NCBI GenBank assembly: GCA_022843265.1
Contig: JALHNZ010000034.1
Span: 1 to 35,475, forward strand
DNA length: 35,475 nucleotides
Direction of reading: 5' to 3'
DNA from: Gemmatimonadaceae bacterium
GTDB lineage: Bacteria > Gemmatimonadota > Gemmatimonadetes > Gemmatimonadales > Gemmatimonadaceae
Shown here: piece after piece, positions 1 through 6,877 of the stretch
Position numbering within the stretch: position 1 is the stretch's first letter
How the letters are laid out: every line of letters starts with the position of its first letter
Notes under the pieces: generated by a model
The model's input: the letters and a program-made list of their open reading frames with translations, nothing else
What the model was told of the DNA's origin: nothing
Databases searched by the model: none
Translations under genes and position numbers: made by a program

Positions 1-147
1 GCGAAAGCCCATGGCTTCGGTGGTCGCGCGAAATTGCTCGGGAAACAGACAGACCACTTCCCAGCCGCGTTCGGACATGATCTCTCCAGCCGCCAGGAAA
101 GGTTCAATGTCACCGCGCGTTCCCATGGAGATCAGGAGGGCTTTCAT
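1..147 (-). CDS. Glycosyltransferase, UDP-glucosyltransferase-like (5' part only)
   Basis: The first 49 codons of a minus-strand gene lie inside the window and the rest runs off the left edge. The N-terminus reads MKALLISMGTRGDIEPFLAA, followed by GEIMSERGWEVVCLFPEQF. A short hydrophobic beta strand followed by G-T-R-G-D-x-x-P is the hallmark N-terminus of GT-B fold glycosyltransferases of the GT1/GT28 type (sterol, macrolide and rhamnosyl transferases). In that family this loop lies at the acceptor-binding N-terminal domain. The acceptor cannot be told from this fragment. The upstream metallopeptidase gene is on the same strand 81 bases away, so the two may be co-transcribed, but a 7-bp inverted repeat lies between them. 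Confidence 0.8.
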   Translation of the reverse strand, partial: MKALLISMGTRGDIEPFLAAGEIMSERGWEVVCLFPEQFRATTEAMGFR

Positions 148-162
148 CTCTTGAACTTACAG

Positions 163-194
163 ACCTCGCCGCGGCCCGGCAGCCACCGCGAGGT
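163..194 (-). repeat. Short inverted repeat between metallopeptidase and glycosyltransferase genes
   Basis: ACCTCGC at 163-169 pairs perfectly with GCGAGGT at 188-194 around an 18-base GC-rich loop. On the minus strand it sits between the stop of the metallopeptidase gene and the start of the glycosyltransferase gene. There is no T tract after it, so an intrinsic terminator is not well supported. It could be a weak attenuator or chance. Confidence 0.3.
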
Positions 195-228
195 GTCGTT
201 TCACGAGGCTCGCGTCTGCTCTCGCGCT

Positions 229-2421
229 CTAGCGTTGCACCACTGAGCGCACGCCATCGGACAGCACGACCTCCACGCGTCGACCGTTGGTCGCCACTGC
301 ATCGCCGGACCGTCGGACAAAGCCCATGATCTGCCCATTCGACGCATCCCGTACCATGGCCATTGGATACGCGTCGGTGTTCCAGGAAATGCGTGCGCCG
401 TTCGCACCAATCGACGTGACGCGAGCATCCGGATCCTCGCGTAACACGGAACGCGCGACTGCGGATTGCACGCGCGCTTCACGGGTTGATCGCGCATCGC
501 TTACGCGAATAGTGGTCAGTCGTGATTCGAGCGACGCGCTCCACGGCACGACCACTGCAAAGTGTCGCTCGTCGCGGTCGGTGATGTGGTCCACACGCTC
601 GCTGCTGAAAAACACGGTGTGCAGCGTAGCACCCGCGTCGTCGAGGAGCTCCGCGCGATGTGTGCCACTGAAGGCGTTCAACACGGCGGCGCGCACACGG
701 AATGCTGGCTCGAGAATGATACGGCCGTTTACAGTGCGTCCCCAGATCAACAGTGCGTCCGTCGGAGCAGCCGACATTGGGCCCGCGCGCATAGAGGCAA
801 CGCTGGGCTGCGTGCCGCGGTACTGCAGCACGGCGCTCCAGGTGTAGTCGCTGATCCAGTTGTTGCTGCAGTAGCCCATGATATCATGGGCCGAACTCTG
901 CACCAGCGAGTTCGTGCTGGCGTTCCAGCCGATCTGCCCGATCACACCGCCGGGATACGGGTACCCTGCGTCACCGCTCGTGCTGCAGGGCGCGTGATGA
1001 CGCGAGAAGTTGTGGCCCCACTCATGCGCGGCAACTTCATGACCACTGGGCATTTTGTCCCAACCAATCGCGGTGAGACCGGGAACGTAGCCATAGCCTG
1101 CGATGCCACTATTGTAGTTCGTGCTTACCACGCCGTAGTAGTGCTGACCTGGAGCGCCTTCCGCAACACGCAGCGCGTTCAGTTCGCTGAGCACGGTAGT
1201 CCAGCCGTTGTTGGCGTCGTTCGATTGCAGTTCCGTGGCGCTTGACGTGAAGGGCGCGCGAACGTCAGCCACCACGCTATTGATCGGAAAGATCTTCCGT
1301 GCTGTGCTGAGGAACTGTTCGTAATTAACGACGGTGACGTTTCCGCTCACCAAGCCAGTCACGACTGGCACAAATCGCACGGTGAATGTGGGCACGTTGC
1401 GGGTGGCGATTGCCTGCGGCGCACCACCTGCTGGCCACACATTGTCAGCGGCATTGGCGTCAGGGAACGCGCCCGTCGGGTCCAACTCTGCCACCACACG
1501 CAAGCCGGGGCGCATGTTGGCGGCCGGAATCGCGAGGTTCCAACTCGACTGCAACGTACCCTGCGAAACTGATGTGCGAATGCTCGCCTCCGGTGCGGCA
1601 ATCGTCACGTTCTGCAGCAGTGTGGCGCCATCGTACACGCGAACGCGTACATCCGGACGGGCCGTATTGGCAACGGTCGACTGCACAAACACGCGGAGCA
1701 GGGCATCACGTCCGGCAACAAGTTCGACCGAGCCATCGAGTCGCTGTGTTGCCTGCGTGACGTGGACGTGGCTGATGAAGTAGTTCGTACCCCCGGATGC
1801 GACATACGAAAACGTGACCGGCGTATTGCCATTGGCCGTAACGTTGACGTTCGCTGAAGGCGCAGACGGGGTGTACGTTGTGCCGGCATGGCTCAGTGTT
1901 GCGGCGCTGATCGTGTACGCGCCGGGGTTCAGACCGGAGATGGTCTGCGTGCCCGATATCTGCTGCGTACCAGAGGCGCCTGACAGCGTAAACGTGGGCG
2001 TGACCCCGCTTGGTAGCCCCGTTGCCGCAATGGTGATCGCGCCTGAGGCGCGTGCGTACACAACAGAGGCGTTGGCCGGCTGCAATGATGCAGAGACCAC
2101 ACGCTGCTGTGTGAGAGGAGAAGGTGTGTACGTGGTGCCCGAATGCGTGAGCGAACTCGCGGCGATCGTGTAGGTGCCGGGCGTAAGCAGTGACAGCGTG
2201 GTGGTCGACGACACGGCTTGCGAAAAGTTGTTGGGTCCTGTGACTGTTATTGCCGCCGCGACACCGCTCGGTACACCGCTCACGGAAACAGCAAGCGATC
2301 CGGTGCTGATGTTGTAGTGTACGGGCAGGCGAAGCGTGTCGCCGGCAGTCGCATTGCCCTGTGAGTTCGCCGGCGCGGGCACATACGTGGCGCCACCGTT
2401 TGTCACGGTCGCGGCGGACAC
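229..2421 (-). CDS. Metzincin-like zinc metallopeptidase, C-terminal part of a frameshifted gene
   Basis: This reading frame holds two and a half copies of an approximately 85-residue Ig-like repeat, then a linker of the CARDB type, then a protease domain. The zinc site is H-E-W-G-H-N-F-S-R-H-H (residues 466-476 of this frame), matching the metzincin pattern HExxHxxxxxH, except that the usual Gly at position 8 is Ser. About 37 residues later the sequence HDIMGYC (512-518) supplies the Met-turn. This resembles M66-like or reprolysin-like secreted proteases. A C-terminal region of about 200 residues with beta-rich character follows. The annotated start (GTG at 2421) is probably not real: the repeat pattern continues upstream in another frame, into the lipoprotein at 2403-3710. 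Correcting one base would give a single product of 1160 residues, a surface-anchored or secreted protease. Its substrate is unknown. Confidence 0.85.
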   Translation of the reverse strand: MSAATVTNGGATYVPAPANSQGNATAGDTLRLPVHYNISTGSLAVSVSGVPSGVAAAITVTGPNNFSQAVSSTTTLSLLTPGTYTIAASSLTHSGTTYTPSPLTQQRVVSASLQPANASVVYARASGAITIAATGLPSGVTPTFTLSGASGTQQISGTQTISGLNPGAYTISAATLSHAGTTYTPSAPSANVNVTANGNTPVTFSYVASGGTNYFISHVHVTQATQRLDGSVELVAGRDALLRVFVQSTVANTARPDVRVRVYDGATLLQNVTIAAPEASIRTSVSQGTLQSSWNLAIPAANMRPGLRVVAELDPTGAFPDANAADNVWPAGGAPQAIATRNVPTFTVRFVPVVTGLVSGNVTVVNYEQFLSTARKIFPINSVVADVRAPFTSSATELQSNDANNGWTTVLSELNALRVAEGAPGQHYYGVVSTNYNSGIAGYGYVPGLTAIGWDKMPSGHEVAAHEWGHNFSRHHAPCSTSGDAGYPYPGGVIGQIGWNASTNSLVQSSAHDIMGYCSNNWISDYTWSAVLQYRGTQPSVASMRAGPMSAAPTDALLIWGRTVNGRIILEPAFRVRAAVLNAFSGTHRAELLDDAGATLHTVFFSSERVDHITDRDERHFAVVVPWSASLESRLTTIRVSDARSTREARVQSAVARSVLREDPDARVTSIGANGARISWNTDAYPMAMVRDASNGQIMGFVRRSGDAVATNGRRVEVVLSDGVRSVVQR

Positions 2422-3710
2422 GCGCCAGACGCCAACGCTGGCGGGCGAGATGCGCGTTGTGCTTGTGACTGACTGCGGCGACCCGCTGGGGGCGTGACTG
2501 TGATGCTCGCGTTCACTCCGCTCGGAAGTCCCGTTAACGAGATGTCAACAACGGTCGGCACGACGATAAAGGCGACATTCGCGCTGGTGGTCGTGCCTGT
2601 CGTTATCAGGACGCTTTGTGTTGCCTGCGCTGGCATGTACCGCACATCGCTCGCGGTAAATGTTACTGCCGAGAGCAGATACTGCCCGACCGGAAGTGAA
2701 TCGAGCGTCGTGGTGCCATCCACTTGCCGCACACCGTTTACGCCACTGAGCGTAAATGTCGGTGTCGCGCCGCCCGACAGGCCACTGGCGGTCACGCTCA
2801 GGCGACCGACTTGCGCGGCATACGAAATGTTGACTGGCGCGGCCACGAGCGAGGCCGTTACGCTCACATCAATGCTATCAGGTTGCGGCTGGTACGTGAT
2901 GCCGCTCTGCGAAACGGGAGCCGCTGTCACGCGGTAGCTTCCCGGTGCGAGATCTGTCAGCGTCGCACTCGCGGCGAGTGTTCGATCAAATGCGTTCGGT
3001 CCGCGCACGCGCACCTGCGGGCTGGTTCCCACCGGAAGTCCAGCCACGGCAACAGCCATCGCACCGCTTGAGAGCGAGAAGTTCACATTGAGCCGAGCGG
3101 TATCGCCGAACAACGCACTGGCTTCGGCTGCCTCCGGTGCCGGCGCGTAGCGATATCCACCAGAACGCAGTGTATCGGCAACGAAACGCCATCGGCCGCC
3201 CGCGCGGTGTGTGAACACGCGCGAGTTTTCCGCGCTCATCCCGGAGTCAGTTGGCGTGAAGACGGTCACGGGCGCGGCAACACCTGCGGGCGCGCCGGTT
3301 ACGGTCAGCGCGAGCGCCGATGGCAAGGGCTCATAGCGCGCCGCGACGGTTGTGGGTGGTGCACCACTTACAACGGTCGCTGTAATCGTTGACGGATTTC
3401 CGACGTACGTACCAGTCGCGGCGCGCACGGGTGCCAACGTGATGGTGTACGTGCCGCCCGGCAGATCGCTCCAGCTGGTTGTGGCTGTCGCAGTTCGCGC
3501 AATGCCCGGGCCGACAAGCGAAATGTTCGCCGCAACGCCCGGGAGTCCTTCTACCGTGAGAATCAGAACGCCGGGTGGTAACGGCTGCGCGGCGGGCGGC
3601 GGCACCGTTGGTGGCGGACCCGCAACAGTCTGCGGGTCGCCGCCTGAGCAGGCGGCGAAATAGAGCAGGACAAACGGCAGTACGGATCGAGAAAAACGCA
3701 GTTGAATCAC
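2403..3710 (-). CDS. Ig-like repeat lipoprotein, N-terminal part of the frameshifted metallopeptidase gene
   Basis: The protein starts (GTG) with a signal peptide and lipobox ending FAAC-SGG, so Cys21 should be lipidated and the protein exported. A short Pro-rich linker follows. Four and a half repeats of about 85 residues then follow, each opening with a strand of the type LxVTxxGLPxGVxxxI and closing with a G-x-Y-x-I/V and Y-x-P pattern. The tail after about residue 405 (rich in Arg, Ser, Gln and Pro, ending CPPRP) breaks the repeat pattern, which resumes exactly in the neighbouring frame. Seven repeats are counted across both frames. This is therefore the N-terminal half of the protease encoded down to 229. 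If the frameshift is genuine in the cell, only a protease-less repeat lipoprotein would be made. Confidence 0.8.
   Translation of the reverse strand: MIQLRFSRSVLPFVLLYFAACSGGDPQTVAGPPPTVPPPAAQPLPPGVLILTVEGLPGVAANISLVGPGIARTATATTSWSDLPGGTYTITLAPVRAATGTYVGNPSTITATVVSGAPPTTVAARYEPLPSALALTVTGAPAGVAAPVTVFTPTDSGMSAENSRVFTHRAGGRWRFVADTLRSGGYRYAPAPEAAEASALFGDTARLNVNFSLSSGAMAVAVAGLPVGTSPQVRVRGPNAFDRTLAASATLTDLAPGSYRVTAAPVSQSGITYQPQPDSIDVSVTASLVAAPVNISYAAQVGRLSVTASGLSGGATPTFTLSGVNGVRQVDGTTTLDSLPVGQYLLSAVTFTASDVRYMPAQATQSVLITTGTTTSANVAFIVVPTVVDISLTGLPSGVNASITVTPPAGRRSQSQAQRASRPPALASGACPPRP
2488..2492 (-). other. Apparent frameshift in a homopolymer run
   Basis: The plus strand has five G here (five C in the coding sense). 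Adding one base turns the out-of-frame tail of the upstream reading frame into residues TPPSGSPQSVTSTTRISPAS, which completes repeat five and joins directly to the downstream frame. The corrected gene 229-3710 has 1161 codons including stop. The event is either a sequencing or assembly error in the homopolymer, a true mutation, or a slippage or phase-variation site. Confidence 0.8.
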
Positions 3711-3806
3711 AGTGGGCTCGGGAGAGGGCTATCTCTCTGACGAACCTTCGCCGTTTGTGGCACGTATCCTTATGAGCGTGGCACGACTGTCACAGGCTGT
3801 GCAGTA

Positions 3807-4835
3807 CTAGCGTGTTGGCAGGCCCGGACGATTACTCGCGCTGCTCCGCCACGTAGCGAGCAGGGCGAGTGTCAGCAGCACAGCGTTCGCGCTCCACATC
3901 GCGACCAGAGGCGACACGACCGCTCGATCAGCAAGTGTTTCTCCGCCCATGAGCATCGTGTAGTAGAGGGTGAACACGGCCATGCTCCCGACCACCACGA
4001 GCGCCGATCCGCCGCGGGGAAGGGCAAAAACGAATGCCATACCCGCGAGTGCGAACACCATGCATGAGGCGGGAAGCGCAAGCTTCTTTTGTACTTCGAC
4101 CTGTAACACTGATAGACGCGCTGCTCCTGCATCACGTGTCTGTTCCTCGCGTACGGCCTCACGAAGCTGGCCGATTGTCATTTCACGGTCACCTTTGGCC
4201 GTTCGCTCGCCGGAGAGAACCTGGCTGAGCTGGTGATTCGTTCGCGGTACAATCTCCGCGGTAACTACATACGCAAGCGCAGTGATTCCTGCGGCGAAAA
4301 GCAGAACAGGTCGCACAAGGCGTCGCACCCCGTTGCGCGTGCGCAGGGCAGCGGTAATCGTACCGCGGGTGCCGAGTCGCGTAAACAACACCAGCACGGC
4401 CACCAGCACCGCCATGGGGATGGTCAGCGCTGCGTTGAAGGGAATCGCGAGCACCAGCACTTCCGCAATGATATCCGACGCGCCGCGGTCATGCAGGCGT
4501 GGAATCATGTGACGTGCGTAGAGACCGAGCGTGGCGGATGTGAGCAGCACAAACGAGACGGCAAATGCGAAGGCGAAACGGCGCAATAACTCACGCGCAG
4601 TTGGCAGTGGTGCGTTCGGATCGTGCCTGTTGCTCGGCCGAACCTGCTCGTACCCGGCCCGCATGACCACGTCCCACACACTCCGCACACTGGCGAATGC
4701 AACGTGCCACAAACCATGCGCACGCGCCTGTGCAACTTCCCGCTCGAATAACGCAGCCATCGCGCCCCCGTGCTTGCGTTGCAGATCGGCAGGCAGCAGT
4801 CGCAACGCTGCGCGATAGAGACGAAGCGTGATCAT
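3807..4835 (-). CDS. LptF/LptG-like six-helix membrane protein with permease-prefix N-terminus, lacking the jellyroll domain
   Basis: Residues 1-70 (LYRAALRLLPADLQRKHGGAM...) resemble the cytoplasmic prefix domain found in front of ADOP-type ABC permeases of Acidobacteriota and Gemmatimonadota. Six hydrophobic segments follow at roughly 86-105, 122-150, 175-195, 250-270, 275-296 and 305-327. The second half matches the YjgP/YjgQ (LptF/LptG) pattern: REMTIGQL, then VEVQKKLALP, then a helix, GG, YY, GG-LA and MWSAN. In LptF/G a beta-jellyroll of more than 100 residues lies between helices 3 and 4; here only about 50 residues do. The protein therefore keeps the membrane core but not the part that carries lipopolysaccharide across the periplasm. 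Its ATG overlaps the stop of the padR gene (ATGA), so the two are coupled. Transport of LPS is unlikely; the substrate is unknown. Confidence 0.7.
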   Translation of the reverse strand: MITLRLYRAALRLLPADLQRKHGGAMAALFEREVAQARAHGLWHVAFASVRSVWDVVMRAGYEQVRPSNRHDPNAPLPTARELLRRFAFAFAVSFVLLTSATLGLYARHMIPRLHDRGASDIIAEVLVLAIPFNAALTIPMAVLVAVLVLFTRLGTRGTITAALRTRNGVRRLVRPVLLFAAGITALAYVVTAEIVPRTNHQLSQVLSGERTAKGDREMTIGQLREAVREEQTRDAGAARLSVLQVEVQKKLALPASCMVFALAGMAFVFALPRGGSALVVVGSMAVFTLYYTMLMGGETLADRAVVSPLVAMWSANAVLLTLALLATWRSSASNRPGLPTR

Positions 4836-5152
4836 GCACCCCCCAGCGCCAAACGTGTACGTGCGACGCGGGCGAGTGATTGCAACCGCTCGGCCTCACG
4901 CTCCAGCGCCTTGCGCCCCTCTCGCGAAAGCCGGTAGAAACGCTCGCGCCCGGAAATGCCCTCGGGGCGCTCGTCTTCCGCCACTTCTTCCAGCCATTGC
5001 TGCTCGACGAGTTCTTCGAGCGATCCGTACAGTGTGGCGGGCCACAGGCGAACCGCGCCGTCGCTGAGCGCGCGCACGTCGTCCTGAATCGCCGAGCCGT
5101 AGCGCGGCGCGGCGGAGACCGAAAGGAGGATGAAAAAGTGGTGGGGTTTCAT
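4832..5152 (-). CDS. PadR family transcriptional regulator
   Basis: The 106-residue protein has the winged-helix pattern of PadR: MKPHHFFILLSVSAAPRYGSA, followed by LWPATLYGSLEELVEQQWLEEV and a wing with RERFYRLSREGRKALEREAERL. In this family the segment L-x-x-G-T/A-L-Y-x-x-L-x-x-L forms the recognition region. The C-terminal helix serves for dimerisation, and the short length fits subfamily 2. Its stop overlaps the start of the LptF/G-like gene. In related phyla PadR genes commonly sit directly before membrane genes that they repress along with themselves. The upstream region 5184-5217 holds a plausible autoregulatory site. The start has no clear Shine-Dalgarno site. Confidence 0.92.
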   Translation of the reverse strand: MKPHHFFILLSVSAAPRYGSAIQDDVRALSDGAVRLWPATLYGSLEELVEQQWLEEVAEDERPEGISGRERFYRLSREGRKALEREAERLQSLARVARTRLALGGA

Positions 5153-5183
5153 AGGGAGGCGGGTAGGAGCGCACCTTGATATG

Positions 5184-5217
5184 AAAGCATACTATTGATT
5201 GATACTTTGCGGCGCAA
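5184..5217 (-). promoter_or_regulatory. Candidate promoter and PadR operator
   Basis: Reading on the minus strand, TTGCGC (5212-5217), a 17-base spacer and TAGTAT (5189-5194) form a weak sigma-70-like promoter that points into padR. An imperfect inverted repeat, AAAGTAT (5202-5208) and ATGCTTT (5184-5190), overlaps it, and the element AGTAT occurs twice. Such a palindrome over the -10 region is where a PadR repressor would bind. The -35 matches only three of six consensus bases. Confidence 0.4.
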
Positions 5218-5247
5218 GTGTGCCGGCTGACGCTGGTATGGGTGCGA

Positions 5248-5940
5248 CTACTGTCGACCGGGCAACGCCACCCGCACCGCCACCACGCCGCGCAGGTCGC
5301 CTTCCGCGTACCCAACCGCCTCATCATTCGGATAACGCTCGGCCAGCGCCGCGCGAATCGACGGTGTGATCTGCTCGACCGTGCCGTGACAGTTGAGACA
5401 GCCCGCCGCTATGGTCACCGGACGGAAGTAGCGCAGCTCGCGCGTTCCGTTTCCGCTCCGCCGCACTTCTACGAACTCTGAGGGCAGCGTGCCCGCAGTT
5501 TTGAGTGTTTCGAGATAGGCGAGCACGCGCGCTTCGGCGCTATCAGGCGCATTGGATGGGTTGCGTACGCGCAGACTCGTGCGATGCACGTCAACTCCGG
5601 CGACCTGATATCGCGAGGTGAGCGCCTGCGCTGAGTCGGCGCAAAATGCGAGCGCCGAGTCTGCTCCCGCCGTTTCGAGACGCGCAAGCAATTGCTTCAT
5701 CAGCCCTTGGCCGAGCGCCGTCGCTGCCCCGCGGGCGGTGGCGAGTGATGCGCTGTCAACAGACTCAGCGCTCGTTGACTCGACGATCGTTGCGGCGTCT
5801 GGCGTATTGTTTGCGTTCGCGGGATCACTGGCGGGTGACCTGTCCGCCTGACCGCCACACGCGCTTAGTGTGCTCAAAACGACGGCCGCGGAAAAGACGG
5901 TACGCAGAGTCAACACGATCATCGAGCGAAAGCGACGCAT
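5248..5940 (-). CDS. DUF3365 (Tll0287-like) monoheme lipoprotein
   Basis: The start is placed at the ATG at 5940, because AGGAG lies eight bases before it; a GTG at 5970 would add ten unlikely residues. The product of 230 residues has a signal peptide with lipobox LSAC (Cys28), then a low-complexity linker, then a domain with ALAFCADSAQ, a region with TSLRVRNPSNAPDSAE and the heme motif C-L-N-C-H (181-185). These are the marks of the DUF3365/Tll0287-like family: PAS-like heme sensors or soluble c-type hemoproteins. One heme c should be bound covalently on the periplasmic side of a membrane. It may sense redox state or a gas, or carry electrons. There is no partner kinase fused to it and no clear operon partner. 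Confidence 0.85.
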   Translation of the reverse strand: MRRFRSMIVLTLRTVFSAAVVLSTLSACGGQADRSPASDPANANNTPDAATIVESTSAESVDSASLATARGAATALGQGLMKQLLARLETAGADSALAFCADSAQALTSRYQVAGVDVHRTSLRVRNPSNAPDSAEARVLAYLETLKTAGTLPSEFVEVRRSGNGTRELRYFRPVTIAAGCLNCHGTVEQITPSIRAALAERYPNDEAVGYAEGDLRGVVAVRVALPGRQ

Positions 5941-6176
5941 TGATTGGGCTCCTGGTGCGCCGAGGCGCACTTTGAAGGACTCGCGCCGAGGTGTGGGGCG
6001 CGTCGAGGCCGGCTCGTCGTCGAGTCGTTGTGAAAGCTACCTGACGCAGCGCCTGCACCTGAAGCGCCCGAGTCGGACTCAGGCAAACTCAGCCGTGCCG
6101 ATGCGTTGTGTAACAAAGTGTGCAGTTATGCGGTCACGATCTTCCTCGACGTTCCTCTGCGAGCGCAATTTCTCGC
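5941..6176. promoter_or_regulatory. Divergent intergenic region
   Basis: These 236 bases separate the starts of the heme lipoprotein (minus) and the pentapeptide protein (plus), so both promoters should lie here. I see no convincing -35/-10 pair, no long repeat and no conserved small gene. Confidence 0.4.
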
Positions 6177-6875
6177 ATGCAAACCGTCCCAGTCGTTCCT
6201 ATCAGCTCGTTTACACTCATCGATTTTCTGGCCAATCTGGTCAAGTTTTGGCAGATCATCATTTTCATGTTCGGCGCGTACCAGTTCTGGGCGAATCGTC
6301 GCGAGCGATTGGCGGCGGACAAGGTTCGGGAAGGGACAGAGCGCACCGATACGAACTATCAGGCCTGGCAGGTGGTGAACAGCGCGCAGGGGAAGGGCGG
6401 AAGCGGCGGCCGAATCGACGCGCTCCGAAACCTGGTCAGGAACAATCAGTCGCTGGCTGGCGTGAACGTGGATGGTGCGTGGCTGGTCGGCGTGGATTTG
6501 CGCGGCGCGGATCTGGAGTTCGCCAGCTTGAAGGACGCCAATCTGCAGGGGGCATTGCTGTCGGGTGCCAACCTGAAGGGCGCCAACCTTGAAGGCGCCA
6601 ATCTCACCGCCGCGCAGCTTGATGGCACCATTCTGCAAGGCGCCAATGTGAAGAGCGCTCGACTGTCGGCGGCGTCGCTGCTGGGCGCTGATCTGATGGA
6701 TGTGCTTGGTTGGCGTGAGATCGCCAGTGTGAACTATGCACGCATTGAGAACGTACAGCGTGCGCCACTCGGCTTTCGTGAGTGGGCGCTCAGTGAGGGG
6801 GCGGAGGGAGGTGCGTTGACCGAGCAGGAACACGATGGGAGCAACTCCTTCTCCACGCAGTTTCGTGCGATGTAA
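6177..6875 (+). CDS. Membrane-anchored pentapeptide-repeat protein
   Basis: The start is taken at ATG 6177; an in-frame GTG at 6120 would add 19 Arg/Ser-rich residues. One membrane helix near the N-terminus (LIDFLANLVKFWQIIIFMFG) is followed by a charged juxtamembrane stretch and then tandem pentapeptides of the A-(N/D)-L-x-x type, about residues 95-175, for example ANLQG, ANLKG, ANLEG and ANLTA. They should fold into a short right-handed beta-helix of about four coils. A C-terminal segment of about 55 residues is not repetitive. No enzyme domain is visible. Pentapeptide proteins with a helix anchor often act as scaffolds; the DNA-mimic type (Qnr/MfpA) is longer and soluble. The role is unknown. 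The gene is divergent from the heme lipoprotein, with 236 bases between them. Confidence 0.85.
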   Translation: MQTVPVVPISSFTLIDFLANLVKFWQIIIFMFGAYQFWANRRERLAADKVREGTERTDTNYQAWQVVNSAQGKGGSGGRIDALRNLVRNNQSLAGVNVDGAWLVGVDLRGADLEFASLKDANLQGALLSGANLKGANLEGANLTAAQLDGTILQGANVKSARLSAASLLGADLMDVLGWREIASVNYARIENVQRAPLGFREWALSEGAEGGALTEQEHDGSNSFSTQFRAM

Positions 6876-6877
6876 CG

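Noticed and set aside
5941-5970. GTG start at 5970 for the heme lipoprotein
   Set aside because: AGGAG eight bases before the ATG at 5940 and the signal peptide beginning there favour the shorter form.
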